DNA of 64,000 nt from Candidatus Paraburkholderia kirkii (GCA_001189345.1 LFKV01000001.1:223677-287676); one strand, 5' to 3'; shown: positions 17,132 to 28,533, counted from the stretch's first letter. Made by a program: numbers and translations. The notes: generated by a model from the sequence alone, not told the origin.

Positions 17132-17416
17132 TTACATGTGGTTGATTTCGTCGGGCAGCACGAAGAAGGTCGGATGCCGATAGATCTTGTCGCCCACCGG
17201 CTCGAACAATTCGCCCTTGTCCGCCGGGTCCGAGGTCGTGATCGCCGCCGAGGGCACCACCCAGATGCTCACGCCTTCCTGGCGGCGCGTGTAGACGTCG
17301 CGCGCCATCCTCAATGCCGCGCTCGCGTCCGGCGCATGCAAACTGCCGCAGTGCTTGTGATCCAGCCCTTGCTTGCTGCGCACGAACACTTCCCAGATCG
17401 GCCATTCCTTGCTCAT
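17132..17416 (-). CDS. paaB: Phenylacetyl-CoA epoxidase subunit PaaB
   Basis: 94 residues, full length and open: [39 protein letters not shown], ending LPDEINHM. PaaB is the small subunit bridging PaaA-PaaC dimers in the epoxidase that converts phenylacetyl-CoA to the 1,2-epoxide. Its start overlaps the paaA stop by four bases. It is the only paa gene here with no visible lesion; without PaaA it should have no activity. Confidence 0.92.
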   Translation of the reverse strand: MSKEWPIWEVFVRSKQGLDHKHCGSLHAPDASAALRMARDVYTRRQEGVSIWVVPSAAITTSDPADKGELFEPVGDKIYRHPTFFVLPDEINHM

Positions 17417-18456
17417 CGTCGATGTCGCCTCGATTGCTTCAGGCCGCCGCCTGGTGCGCGCGCCTGCTGTTTCTGCGCATACGCGAGCGCCGCCTCGCGT
17501 ATCCATGCGCCTTCCTCGTGCGCCTTCACCCGCGTGGCGAGCCGCTCCCGGTTGCACGGGCCGTCGCCGTTGACTACCCGCCAGAATTCTTCCCAGCCGA
17601 TCTCGCCGTAGTCGTGCGCCTGGCGTTGCGCATTCCACTTCAGATCCGGATCGGGCAGCGTGACGCCCAGGATCCTCGCCTGCTCGACGGTGGCGTCGAC
17701 GAACTTCTGGCGCAGATCGTCGTTCGAGATGCGCTTGATGCCCCAGGCAAACGACTGGCCGCTGTGAATCGAGTCCTTGTCGCTCGGGCCGAACATCATT
17801 AGCACCGGCCACCACCAGCGGTTCACCGCCTGTTGCACGAGCGCCCTTTGCGCCTGCGTGCCCTTCACCTTCATCATCGCGAGCAGCGCGTCGAAGCCCT
17901 GGCGCTGGTGGAACGACTCCTCCTTGCAGATGCGGATCATCGCGCGCGCATACGGACCGTACGTGCAGCGGCACAGCGGGATCTGGTTCATGATCGCGGC
18001 GCCGTCGACGAGCCAGCCGATCACCCCGACATCGGCCCAGGTGGGCGTCGGGTAGTTGAAGATGCTCGAATACTTGGCCTTGCCCGCGTGCAGGGCGGCG
18101 ACCAGTTGATCGCGCGAGACACCGAGCGTCTCGCGCGGCGCTGTAGAGGTACAGACCGTGGCCGCCTTCGTCCTGCACCTTGGCGAGCAGGATCGCCTTG
18201 CGCTTCAGGCTCGGCGCGCGGCTGATCCAGTTGCCCTCCGGCTGCATGCCGATGATCTCCGAATGCGCGTGCTGCGAGATCTGGCGCACCAGCGTCTTGC
18301 GATACGCCTTGGGCATCCAGTCCTGCGGCTCGATCTTGCCGTCGGCCTGCATCACCGCATCGAAGCGGGCTTGCTCGGGCGCGGACCCGGGCGTCTCCGC
18401 GTGCGCGTCGCGGCGGCCGGCGCGGGGGGCGGGAGGTCGAGGGATTGGGTGTACAT
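17413..18456 (-). pseudogene. paaA: Phenylacetyl-CoA epoxidase catalytic subunit PaaA, frameshifted twice
   Basis: Start ATG 18456 (MYTQSLDLP) with AGGAG upstream. The frame is lost within the C-rich stretch after residue ~12; [20 protein letters not shown] to [15 protein letters not shown] lies in a second frame; an extra C near 18142 shifts it again, and [20 protein letters not shown] through to the stop at 17413 lies in a third stretch. The di-iron ligand regions ([17 protein letters not shown]) are split between frames. PaaA holds the active site, so the epoxidase is lost. Confidence 0.9.
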
Positions 18457-18491
18457 GGCGGCACTCGCTCCTGGAAAGCCGCTGTCCGGCG

Positions 18492-18519
18492 ATTATAAAC
18501 CGACCGGACGGTCTGTAAA
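18492..18519 (-). promoter_or_regulatory. paaA promoter with TetR-type operator in the spacer
   Basis: On the minus strand TTTACA (18514-18519) and TATAAT (18492-18497) are separated by 16 bases. The spacer is filled by an imperfect palindrome, ACCGACCGGACGGTCTGT (18499-18516, 14 of 18 positions symmetrical), close to the ACCGACCGGTCGGT type I recall for betaproteobacterial PaaR. A repressor there would block RNA polymerase. It lies 36 bases upstream of the paaA ATG. The rest of 18520-18713 shows nothing I can name. Confidence 0.75.
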
Positions 18520-18713
18520 TAGATTTTTGAGACGTGCTCGGGTAAATCCGCATCAGGCGCGCGGAGACCGCCGCGCGAAACCGCGCGTTATCAATCTTAG
18601 TGCAGACAGGAGAGGCGTGCCGAAGGCGGCACGAAGCCGAGGGGATATTTGACGGAGCGGTGGGCATCGATCGCCGCCGCTCCGAAAGCGGGGATGACAG
18701 GACAGGCAGACGT

Positions 18714-20194
18714 TTACCGCGTCTGTTGGGCGGCGAAATCCTCCGCGTCGACGTCGTAGCCCGACGGTTCCCAGCGCACCGCGAACAGCGCGACGAGTCC
18801 CGCGAGCGGCGCGACGGCGATGATCCAGAACACTTTCGTGCCGAGCGCCGCCGACAGAACTGGGAACAGGAACAGCGAAACCGTCGAGCTGGCGCGCATC
18901 AAGGTCTGATTGAAGCCCACACCGACGCCGCGCAGCGACGTCGGGTAGCTCAGCGATGCGAACGTCATGCTGTGCGAGCCCGGGCCGACGCCCTGTCCCA
19001 GCAGGAACGCGGCGAGGAAGGCGACCGCGATGACGACTTCGGCGCCGGTCGAAGGCTTTCCGACGATCGCGAGCCCGACGAGCGCCGCCAGCTGAAACGC
19101 ATAGCCGACGACCGACAGTTTCCAAGCGCCGTATTTCGGCACCGTGCGCACGGAGAACAGCCTGCCCGCGAACGCGAAGCAGAGGTTGAGCGCGAGCGAC
19201 GCGAGAATCGTCGTGAGCATCGACTACGCGAGAAAGCTCGATGATCACCGGCAGCCCGAACGCGACGGCGTTGTAGGCGAACGACGAGGCGATCGCGATG
19301 ACCGTCGCGAGCACCGTCCGGCGCAGGTAGATGCCGCGCAGCAGCGCGCCGTAGTTGCTCCACGTCGCGCGGCGGGCTTTCGGCGCACCGGATGCGGCGC
19401 GCGGCGTCCTCGACGCGGGTGTCGATGCCGTACGAGCGCTTGAGAATCGCGGCCGTGCCCTTGAGATCGCCCTGATTCGCGGCCCATACCGGCGATTCGC
19501 TCATGTAGCGGCTGCGAATCGCGATGATCGCGATCGCCGGAATCGCGCCGAAGCCGAGAATCAGGCGCCAGAGCCAGCCGGCGTTGTGCTCGGGCAGGAC
19601 CGCGTACAGGCGGCGCCGAGCACGAGCAGATACGAGACGCTGATCGCCGCGTACCAGACCGGACACCACATCGCGACGCGGGCCGTCTTGTTGCCGCGCC
19701 CCTGCAGCCGCGAGAATTCCGCGAGGAACGCCATCGCCACCGGCAGATCGATGCCGACGCCGAGGCCCCATCACGAAGCGCGCACCGCCGAGCACCCAGG
19801 CGTTCGGCGCGAGCGCGCAAGCGATCGCCGCGACGACGAAAAAGAACATGTCGGCCATGAATACGCGATAGCGGCCCACTCGGTCCGTGAGATAGCCGCC
19901 GAGGAACGCGCCGATGACCGCGCCGAACGTGATCGCCGCCGCGACGAAGCCGGAACCGGCCGGCGTGAGCGAAAATTCGCGCGCGATGTCCTTCATGCCG
20001 AAGGCGAGTGCGCCGAGATCGTAGGCATCGAGGAAAATCCCGCCGAGCGCGATGGCGACGACGATGCGGGCATCGCTGCCGATCGCGGCGTCGCGGTTGA
20101 CGAGACTGGAAACGTCGGCGGTGCTTCGGATGACGGGACGCGGATCGGCGGCGGCCCGGGTGGAAGTGCGGTCGGGCGCGAGGGAAACGGACAT
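18714..20194 (-). pseudogene. MFS transporter, multiply frameshifted
   Basis: Starts MSVSLAPDRTSTRAA at 20194. The first frame gives IALGGIFLDAYDLGALAFGM and the conserved MFS loop FLGGYLTDRVGRYRVF; at ~19768 one extra base moves GVGIDLPVAMAFLAEFSR out of frame; it returns for LPEHNAGWLWRLILGFGAIP and YMSESPVWAANQGD, shifts again near 19400 (SNYGALLRGIYLRRTVLA), and again near 19220 before LASLALNLCFAFAGRLF and the end QQTR. At least four breaks. Twelve-helix symporter type; substrate unknown. Confidence 0.82.
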
Positions 20195-20395
20195 GATCGG
20201 GCTGATTCTGAAAAAAGTTGTTGAGGCAATGAATCGCGCGATCGTACTGGTCCGTGCGCGGCGGACCAAATTCTTTTTTGTTATTTAATGACTTACGCGC
20301 GGCTCGCGGGCTTTTCGCGCGGCTCGAAGGCGGCCGAACGAGGCCGCCGGCTGGGATGCGACAATGGCGCTCCGTTCCGCTCTCATTGATCAGGC

Positions 20396-21664
20396 ATGTC
20401 GTCAGTTGAAAAATCGTCCGGCGTTGCGGTCGTCGGCGGAGGACCGGCGGGGCTCATGGCGGCTGAGGTGCTCGCGGCGGGCGGCGCGCGGGTCGATGTG
20501 TTCGACGCGATGCCGTCCGTCGGCCGCAAGTTCCTGATGGCGGGGAAGGGCGGCATGAATCTCACGCATTCCGAGCCCGCCGATGCTTTCCTCTCGCGCT
20601 ACGGCGCGCGCAGCGCGAACATCGCGCCGCTGCTCGCGCGTTTCGACGCCGGCGCGCTGAGCAACTGGGTGCACGGATTGGGCGTGGAAACTTTCGTCGG
20701 CAGCTCCGGCCGCGTGTTTCCCACCGACATGAAGGCCGCGCCGATGCTGCGCGCGTGGCTGCATCGACTGCGGGCTTCGGGCGTGACGTTTCACATGCGT
20801 CATCGCTGGCTCGGCTGGGATGACGAGGGCGTGTCCACTTCGCGTTTCGCGACGCCGTCGGGAGAAAAGCGCATTCGGCACGACGCGCTCGTGCTCGCGT
20901 CCGGCGGCGCGAGCTGGCCGCAACTCGGCTCGGATGGCGGCGCCCGCGCGATTCTCGCGGCGCGCTGCGTGGCGGTGCGGCCGTTCGTGCCGTCCAATTG
21001 CGGCTTCGATGCCGGCTGAAGCGAGCACTTCAGCAGCCGCTTCGCGGGGGGCCGCTCAAGTCGGTGGCGATCGGCGTGCCGCGCGCGGACGGGGCGTTCG
21101 AACGGCACGTCGGCGAATGCCTGATCAACCGGATCGGGGAATCGAGGGAAGCCTGATCTACGCGCTGTCCGCGCCGATCCGCGGCAGGATCGCCGAAAGC
21201 GGAGGCGCGGGCGCGACCATTCTGCTCGACCTCGCGCCGCAGCTTTCGGCCGAACGCGTGCGCGACGAAGTGCGGCATCCGCGCGGCGCCCGGTCGATGT
21301 CGAGTCATCTGCACAGCCGTTTGCATCTGACGGGCGTGAAGGCCGGGTTGCTGCGCGAGTGCCTGAGCAAGGAAGAATTCGCCGATCTCGACACGCTCGC
21401 TGCACGCTCGCTGCGCGGATCAAGGCGCTGCCGCTGCGCCTGCTGCGCCCGCGCCCGATCGAGGAGGCGATCAGCAGCGCGGGCGGCGTCGCGTTCGAAT
21501 CGCTCGACGCGCGCTCGATGCTCAGCGCGCTCCCGGGCGTCTTCTGCGCGGGCGAGATGCTCGACTGGGAAGCGGCGACTGGCAGCTATTTGCTGACGGC
21601 GTGCTTCGCGAGCGGGCGGGTCGCGGGCGAAGGCGCGCTCGCGTGGCTGGCCGGGCGCGGTTGA
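20396..21664 (+). pseudogene. HI0933/BaiN-like FAD-dependent oxidoreductase, broken
   Basis: Starts MSSVEKSSGVAVVGGGPAGLM with a Rossmann FAD motif, followed by VGRKFLMAGKGGMNLTHSEP, a signature of this flavoprotein family. An in-frame TGA at 21027-21029-region (FDAG-stop-SEHFSSRF, expected Trp) ends the first frame; a shift follows near 21046; IYALSAPIRGRIAESGGAG lies in another frame and FESLDARSMLSALPGVFCAGEMLDWEA, the C-terminal FAD segment, in a third, ending at 21664. Reaction unknown for most members. Non-functional. Confidence 0.82.
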
Positions 21665-21670
21665 TCCTGT

Positions 21671-22820
21671 CTACGCGGCGACGAGCCGCCAAAGCGACGT
21701 CATTTCCGCCGAGCGCGCGGCGTGAAGCGGATCGGCCTTGTCGGTCGCTCGCGGATGATGCGGTTTGATGTCGATTCTTCCGTCCACTTTGAGACCGGCC
21801 GCATCGATCCATTCCTGCAGCTGCGCGCGCGTGCGCAGGCCGAGATGCTCGGCAAAGTCCGACAGGATGAGCCAGCCTTCGCCGCCCGGCGTCAGATGCG
21901 CGGCGGGGCCGTCGAGGAAGCCGCGCAGCATGCGGCTGTCCGGATCGTAGATCGCGTGCTCGATGGTCGCGCTCGGACGGGCCGGCAGCCACGGTGGGTT
22001 GCAGACGATCAAAGGCGCGCGTCCTTCGGGGAACAGGTTGGTCTCGACCACATCCACCTGACGATCGAGACCGAGGCGCGCGATATTCTACCGGGCGCAG
22101 GCGAGTGCGCGCGCATCGGCTTCCGTCGCGACGACACGCTCGACGCCGCGCCGCGCGAGCACGGCCGCCAGCACGCCGGTTCCCGTGCCGATATCGAACG
22201 CGAGTTCGCGCGACGGCAGCGGCTGGTTCGCGACGAGATCGACATATTCGCCGCGCACGGGCGAGAACACGCCGTAATAGGGATGAATCCTGTCTCCCAG
22301 CGCCGCGATCTCCACGCCTTTCTTGCGCCACTCGTGCGTGCCGATCAGACTGAGCACCTCGCGCAAGGACACGACCGACGCCTCGTCCGATGGCGGCCCG
22401 TACGCTTCTTCGCACGCCTGGCGCACGTTCGGCGCGCGGCGCAGCGGAATGGCGTAGTGCTCGTCGAGCGGAAGGAGCAGCATCGCCAGCGTGCGCGCGC
22501 TGCGATTGCGCGAGGCGGTGCAGGTTGAAGGCGTCGACGGGAGACGTCTCCGCGGCGGGCTTTTTGGTCTTGCGCGGCTTGTTCTCGATGCGGCGCGCCA
22601 TCGCCTGCAGCAACTGCCGGGCGTTCTGGAAGTCGCCGCGCCAGAGAATCGCGGTGCCTTCGCAGGCGAGCCGGTACGCGTGATCGGCGGTCATCTGGTC
22701 GTGCCCGATCATGAGGCGTTTCGGCGGCGGGTTGCCGCTCTCGGAGCGCAATCGGGCGGAGCGGCGTTCTCCATCCTCTTCCCAGTCGAGCCGTTGCGGT
22801 GCGGTATTTTTCGATTGCAT
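21671..22820 (-). pseudogene. Class I SAM-dependent methyltransferase, broken
   Basis: MQSKNTAPQRLDWEEDGERR at 22820 begins an N-terminal domain (ACEGTAILWRGDFQNARQLL). Near 22487 a one-base shift separates it from LLLPLDEHYAIPLRRAPNVR. The SAM-binding motif ELAFDIGTGTGVLAAVLARRG follows, then an in-frame TAG (ALACAR-stop-NIARLGL, expected Gln) at 22085-22087, then the NPPW catalytic motif (LIVCNPPWLPARP). NPPW-type enzymes methylate amide or ring nitrogens in nucleic acids or proteins. Substrate unknown. Confidence 0.82.
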
Positions 22821-22986
22821 GTCTATATTGATGCGCCGGCCGCCCGGGCCGGCGAAAGATGAACTGGCTGCATTGTGAGGCCATTTCGGGCGCGCCGTTC
22901 CCGCATGCGTGTTTTCCGGGTGATCGGCGTCGCGGCGGCCTTGACACTTCAGGCACAATCGAGCCTTTTCTGAACGCCATCGCCGA

Positions 22987-24282
22987 ATGAAACTCCGAGT
23001 TCTCGCCGCGATCTGCGCGGCCGCGCTTGCCGCGCAATTCAACCTCGCGCCGCACGCGTTCGCCGCCGAAACCGCCGATGCGCCCGCCAACGAACATTGG
23101 GTCAGCGCCTGGGGCACCGCGCTGCAGTCCATTCCGCAACTGGCCAATCTGCCGCCTTTGTACCGGGCGCCGGACGTCGCGGGGCGCACCGTGCGCCAGC
23201 TGATCTATCCGCAAATCGATGGCAAGCGCATGCGCCTGCGGATCAGCAATCTTTACGGGACGGAACCGCTGGTCGTCGAATCCGCGAGCGTCGCTCGCGC
23301 GACGAGCGGGAGCAGCCCCGCGATTCGAGCGGGAAGCGCGCGGCCGGTGTTGTTCGGCGGACGCAAGAGCGTGACGGTCGCGCCCGGCGCGCAGATCACG
23401 AGCGATGCGGTCAATTTCGACGTCGATGCCCAGCAGCCCCTGGCCGTCAGCATGTTCATGGGAAAGGATCAGAAGCTCGTCGCGTGGCATCGGATCGCGA
23501 GCCAGGTGAACTACATCTCCACGCCGGGCGATCACTCGGACGACGCGTCCGCCGGCTCGTTCCGCACGCGTTTCACCCAGTACGCGTGGCTGACCAGCGT
23601 GACGGTAGAGAGCCCGTCGGCGCAAGCGGTGGTCGCAATCGGCGATTCAATCACCGACGGCATGCGCTCATCGCTGAACGCCAACCGGCGCTGGCCCGAT
23701 GCGCTGGCGAAACAGCTCGCGCGTAGGGGCGGCGGAGAGACGGCGGTCGTGAACGCGGGCATCAGCGGGAATCGGCTTCTGAGCAATTCGCCCTGCTACG
23801 GCGAGGCGCTGGTGAGCCGCTTCGACCGCGACGCGCTGCGTCAGCCGGGCGTGCGCTCGGTAATCGTGCTGATCGGCATCAACGACATCAACTTCGCCGC
23901 GATGCCCGCGCACGCCGGACTCGACTGCGACGCGCCGCATACCGAAGTGAACGCGGATGCGCTCGTGCGTGGATATCAGCGGCTGATCGCGGAGGCGCAT
24001 CAGCGCGGCATCAAGATCTACGGCGCGACGTTGACGCCGGCTTCGTTGCCGCCGGAGCGGGAGGCGATCCGCACGGCGGTCAACGAGTCGATCCGCTCGA
24101 GCCGGGCGTTCGACGGGGTGATCGATTTCGATCAGGCGCTGCGCGATCCGTCGCGTCCGAGCGTGCTCCAGAGGCACTACGACAGCGGCGACCACATTCA
24201 TCCGAGCGACGCGGGCTACGCGGCGATGGCGGCGGCCGTGCCGCCTGGGATCGTCACGGGGACGGCAAAACCGGCGCGTTGA
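22987..24282 (+). CDS. SGNH/GDSL-type hydrolase, exported
   Basis: 431 residues, intact. A signal peptide (MKLRVLAAICAAALAAQF, cleavage likely after HAFA) points to export. Block I is AIGDSITDGMRS (nucleophile Ser in GDS, ~220); the oxyanion Gly and Asn are in NAGISGNRLL and IGINDINFA; the catalytic Asp-His pair is in SGDHIHPSDAGY near the end. The ~200-residue N-terminal region before block I is a separate beta-rich domain. The family cleaves acyl or acetyl esters, often from polysaccharides; the substrate cannot be told. It is the only unbroken gene between paaB and the IS3 element. Confidence 0.9.
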   Translation: MKLRVLAAICAAALAAQFNLAPHAFAAETADAPANEHWVSAWGTALQSIPQLANLPPLYRAPDVAGRTVRQLIYPQIDGKRMRLRISNLYGTEPLVVESASVARATSGSSPAIRAGSARPVLFGGRKSVTVAPGAQITSDAVNFDVDAQQPLAVSMFMGKDQKLVAWHRIASQVNYISTPGDHSDDASAGSFRTRFTQYAWLTSVTVESPSAQAVVAIGDSITDGMRSSLNANRRWPDALAKQLARRGGGETAVVNAGISGNRLLSNSPCYGEALVSRFDRDALRQPGVRSVIVLIGINDINFAAMPAHAGLDCDAPHTEVNADALVRGYQRLIAEAHQRGIKIYGATLTPASLPPEREAIRTAVNESIRSSRAFDGVIDFDQALRDPSRPSVLQRHYDSGDHIHPSDAGYAAMAAAVPPGIVTGTAKPAR

Positions 24283-24429
24283 AGCGGACGCCAAAAAAGT
24301 TGCTTCATCATCTGTCGTTCTTGTCTGCTTGGCCTAATATTCAGCCCCTCGTCGCAAGGCGAGGAGCCGCCGGAGAAACAGGCGGCCTCCGAAGTCAGCA
24401 GATTTTGAAGCGAAAGCGAAAAAAGGCTG

Positions 24430-24458
24430 TTGACAAGGAGAAAAAGATTCTGCATAAT
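24430..24458 (+). promoter_or_regulatory. Sigma70 promoter upstream of the IS3 element
   Basis: TTGACA (24430-24435), 17-base spacer, CATAAT (24453-24458). The IS3 element begins 39 bases downstream, so any transcript from it now enters the element from behind its orfB. The promoter resembles that of tRNA-Tyr at 25683 in boxes and spacing; it may have been an additional promoter of the tRNA cluster or of a lost gene. Confidence 0.7.
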
Positions 24459-24536
24459 TCCCCTTTATGCCGCATGCAGCGGCGCAAGACGGTGGTGAGT
24501 GGACTTGCCCCCGCATAACCGGACAGCCGGTCCCGC

Positions 24537-25373
24537 TTAGGTTGGAGGATTTGCTTGCCGACGAAACTCGCGCGGCGAGCGGTATTTAAGGGCGCTGTGC
24601 GGGTGTGACTCGTTATCGTGGTCGAACGCGATGGCCAGATTTTGCAGCGCCGTCCTGGCGTCGGGTTTCGGCATCCACGAAACGTAATCACGCTTTATCG
24701 TTTCGTAATCACGCTTTATCGTTTTAACGAAGCTCTCGGCCATCCCGTTGCTTTGCGGACTTCTGACGGGTGTCGTTACTGGCTTCAGTCCGATTTTTCG
24801 AGAGAACTTCAATGTGTCATCGGCAATGTAGCAGGAACCATCGCCGCTTAACCACTCGACTTCCCTTTCGGCCTTCAACGCGCCGGTGAAGCGGTTCTCG
24901 ACGGCTTGAAGCATGACGTCACGCACCATATCGCCAGTGTAACCGCCTGTGCTCGCGGCCCAACTCATGGCTTCGCGGTCGCAACAGTCGAGTGCGAAGA
25001 CGACACGCAATGGGACACCGGCATCGCAGCGGAATTCGAAGCCATCCGAGCACCAGCGCATGTTGCTGCTATCCACCGCGACCTTGCCGTCATGCCGACG
25101 CGTAGACGAGGCGTGCCGAGGGCGATGTTCAAGCAGCAGGCCGTGGCGACGCATCACGCGATACACGCGCTTTGCATTTACTCGCGGTTGAGCCAGCATG
25201 TCCCGGCTTCGCCTCAGCAACGCCCAAGCACCTCGGTATCCATACGTCGGCGCGTCGCCTAACAACTCATGAAGTTCGGCGACAAGCGCCGTGTCGTCGA
25301 GCACGGGCATCTTGCGCCGGTCGACCCAGTCAGCCGGCCGCTTCGACTTGACTGCGAGATTCGAGCGCGACAC
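24537..25373 (-). pseudogene. IS3-family transposase OrfB, N-truncated
   Basis: Retains the rve-type integrase core: MRWCSDGFEFRCDAG and ALDCCDREAM around the first Asp, EVEWLSGDGSCYIAD around the second, and SPQSNGMAESFVKTIKRDY with the Glu. The first ~29 residues seen in copy B (KQWSMVEQKIDCALTIAAGG onward) are deleted along with the OrfA overlap used for frameshifting. A seven-codon duplication (ETIKRDY) lies just after the catalytic Glu. Probably inactive. Confidence 0.85.
24683..24724. repeat. 21-bp tandem duplication inside IS3 orfB
   Basis: CGTAATCACGCTTTATCGTTT occurs twice head to tail, adding seven codons in frame after the catalytic Glu segment. Confidence 0.95.
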
Positions 25374-25382
25374 CCCCAGGAC

Positions 25383-25568
25383 TTATAGGCTCCCGTCCTG
25401 ATAGAGCTTGCGCCAGCCGAAGACTTGGTTGGCATTCACTTGATGTCGGCGAGCGACGCCAGAGACCGTTGCACCGGGCTCGAAAGTCTCGCGAACTATC
25501 GCTAGTTTCTCTTCAACCGAACGCCGGCGGCGCTGCTCCGGCTGGGTCAGAACTTCTAGAGGTTCCAC
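25383..25568 (-). pseudogene. IS3-family OrfA, C-truncated
   Basis: GTG start at 25568 ([20 protein letters not shown]), then the helix-turn-helix [20 protein letters not shown] and [10 protein letters not shown], where a TAA created by the internal deletion stops it at 61 residues. The C-terminal leucine-zipper part normally following is absent. Confidence 0.82.
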
Positions 25569-25682
25569 GTTGTGACTAGGCTTAAAACATAGGCAGAAGA
25601 CTACCTCAAAATTTAAGCGTCACCGCATGTCCGGCTTTTGCGGGGGCAAGTCCACTCGGTTGCTTCGGGCCGTAAGAAGCGC

Positions 25683-25711
25683 TTGACAAGAGCGTGTTGT
25701 TACCCCATAAT
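25683..25711 (+). promoter_or_regulatory. Promoter of the tRNA-Tyr/Gly/Thr-tuf transcript
   Basis: TTGACA (25683-25688), 17-base spacer, CATAAT (25706-25711), with tRNA-Tyr beginning 14 bases after the -10 box. It starts only 26 bases past the IS3 end, so the insertion stopped just short of it. Confidence 0.85.
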
Positions 25712-25725
25712 TAACAGTTATCTGC

Positions 25726-25811
25726 GGAGGGGTGCCCGAGTGGCTAAAGGGGGCAGACTGTAAATCTGTTGGCTTACGCCTACGTTGGTTCGAATCCAAC
25801 CTCCTCCACCA
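25726..25811 (+). tRNA. tyrT: tRNA-Tyr (GTA)
   Basis: 86 bases with encoded CCA. Class II with a long variable arm (GGCTTACGCCTACG region), anticodon GTA in ACTGTAAATCT, acceptor GGAGGGG pairing with CTCCTCC, T-arm GGTTCGAATCC. Confidence 0.97.
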
Positions 25812-25841
25812 GAATTCAAGCGGTAAGGGAATCCAACCCTC

Positions 25842-25915
25842 GCGGGTGTAGCTCAATGGTAGAGCAGAAGCCTTCCAAGCTTACGACGAGGGTTCGATTC
25901 CCTTCACCCGCTCCA
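25842..25915 (+). tRNA. glyT: tRNA-Gly (TCC)
   Basis: 74 bases with encoded CCA. Acceptor GCGGGTG pairs with CACCCGC; anticodon TCC in CCTTCCAAGC; T-loop GGTTCGATTCC. Confidence 0.97.
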
Positions 25916-25934
25916 GTGTCGGTTAGTAGTTAGT

Positions 25935-26009
<75 letters not shown>

Positions 26010-26071
26010 GCAGTATCAGTCTAGTAAATTGCGCGCGGCGCAAGGTGCGAAAATCTTGTTAGGAGTCGAAA

Positions 26072-27262
<1,191 letters not shown>

Positions 27263-27329
27263 GAACCAGAGATCTTCTCGGTAGTGAGTGGTTTCGGGGT
27301 CGGCGAAATCCGTCGGCCCCAAATGGTTT

Positions 27330-27405
27330 AGGGGTATAGCTCAACTGGCAGAGCGTCGGTCTCCAAAACCGAAGGTTGGGGGTTCGATTCCCTCTGCCCC
27401 TGCCA
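27330..27405 (+). tRNA. trpT: tRNA-Trp (CCA)
   Basis: 76 bases with encoded CCA. Acceptor AGGGGTA pairs with TGCCCCT; anticodon CCA in TCTCCAAAAC; T-loop GGTTCGATTCC. A GC-rich stem (27296-27320, GGGGTCGGC/GTCGGCCCC) without T-tract precedes it, perhaps a processing signal after tuf. Confidence 0.97.
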
Positions 27406-27440
27406 ATTCTTGCGTCAAGTGGCGCTGTGTTTAAGGTATT

Positions 27441-27821
27441 ATGGCGAATCCTTCCGTCGAAACTGTAAATACTTCCGGTGACAAGTTGGTGTTGGTGGCG
27501 GGCGTATTGTTGGTCTTGACCGGATTCGTGGGGTTTTTTTGGCTCTCTGGCCAAGAGTGGTACGTTCGCGGCGCAGCGCTTGCTGTCGGTGTCATCGGGG
27601 GTGTCGCAGTCGGTCTTTTCTCTGCGCCGGGCAAGGGTTTCATCGCCTTCGCCAAAGACTCGTACAAGGAAGTCCGCAAGGTTGTTTGGCCGACTCGCAA
27701 AGAGGCCACGCAAACGACCCTGGTGGTCTTCGCGTTTGTTCTGATCATGGCCATTTTCCTTTGGCTTAGCGATAAGTTGATCGAATGGGTGATTTTCTCG
27801 GCGATTCTGGGTTGGAAATGA
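27441..27821 (+). CDS. secE: Preprotein translocase subunit SecE
   Basis: 126 residues with three predicted membrane helices ([51 protein letters not shown]), the longer proteobacterial form. The conserved amphipathic segment [18 protein letters not shown] lies before the last helix. SecE clamps SecY in the inner membrane channel. It starts 35 bases after tRNA-Trp and ends one base before nusG. Confidence 0.97.
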   Translation: MANPSVETVNTSGDKLVLVAGVLLVLTGFVGFFWLSGQEWYVRGAALAVGVIGGVAVGLFSAPGKGFIAFAKDSYKEVRKVVWPTRKEATQTTLVVFAFVLIMAIFLWLSDKLIEWVIFSAILGWK

Positions 27822-27822
27822 T

Positions 27823-28380
27823 ATGAGCGATACTCCGACATCCCCGAGCGGAAAGCGTTGGTATGTGGTGCACGCCTACTCCGGAATGGAGAAGAGCGTG
27901 CAACGTGCGCTTCAAGAGCGCATCGAACGCGCAGGTATGCAAGATCAATTCGGTCAGATTCTCGTTCCGACCGAAGAAGTCGTTGAAGTGAAGGGTGGCC
28001 ACAAGTCGGTCACCGAGCGTCGTTTCTTCCCGGGTTACGTCCTGGTCGAAATGGAAATGACGGACGAAACGTGGCACCTGGTGAAGAATACCGCCAAGGT
28101 CACCGGTTTCGTCGGTGGCGCGCGCAATCGTCCGAGCCCCATCTCGCCGCGTGAAGTCGAAAAGATCATGTCGCAGATGCAGGAAGGCGTCGAGAAGCCG
28201 CGGCCGAAGACGCTCTTCGAGGTTGGTGAAATGGTTCGTGTGAAGGAAGGTCCTTTCACCGACTTCAACGGCAACGTCGAGGAAGTGAACTACGAAAAGT
28301 CCAAGGTCCGCGTGTCGGTGACCATTTTTGGGCGCTCGACGCCGGTCGAACTCGAGTTCGGCCAGGTCGAAAAGACTTAA
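27823..28380 (+). CDS. nusG: Transcription termination/antitermination factor NusG
   Basis: 185 residues. NGN domain with [20 protein letters not shown] and [12 protein letters not shown], then a KOW domain with [17 protein letters not shown]. It binds the RNA polymerase clamp and couples it to Rho or to ribosomal S10, which is also encoded in this window. Start lies two bases after the secE stop. Confidence 0.98.
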   Translation: MSDTPTSPSGKRWYVVHAYSGMEKSVQRALQERIERAGMQDQFGQILVPTEEVVEVKGGHKSVTERRFFPGYVLVEMEMTDETWHLVKNTAKVTGFVGGARNRPSPISPREVEKIMSQMQEGVEKPRPKTLFEVGEMVRVKEGPFTDFNGNVEEVNYEKSKVRVSVTIFGRSTPVELEFGQVEKT

Positions 28381-28395
28381 TCGAATACATCGCAT

Positions 28396-28422
28396 CGCGC
28401 GTGGCCTCGCGGCCATCGCGCG
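28396..28422 (+). other. Hairpin in the nusG-rplK spacer
   Basis: CGCGCGTGGCC and GGCCATCGCGCG pair around a short TCGC loop with one bulge. No T-tract follows, so it is more likely a processing or pausing element than a terminator. The 153-base spacer holds no gene. Confidence 0.5.
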
Positions 28423-28533
28423 ATTCGCGCTTTACGGTCCGCGTCATGGCCGTTGAGGAGCGTCAGTAGGCTTTAACGTCGAACGCGCGCTATCACTCAC
28501 CGAACGCTTACGCGTTCAGCAGAGGTTTTCAAT

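Larger units (their letters stand above)
24497..25657 (-). mobile_element. IS3-family (IS2-like) element, copy A, internally deleted
   Basis: Bounded by inverted repeats GAGTGGACTTGCCCCCGCA (24497-24515) and its complement ending 25657. orfA and orfB are on the minus strand. Compared with copy B, the 3' end of orfA and 5' end of orfB are missing: GSL of OrfA is followed directly by stop and by VLGVSRSN of OrfB at ~25383. No clear target duplication is visible beyond the repeats. The element lies between two sigma70-like promoters. Confidence 0.85.
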
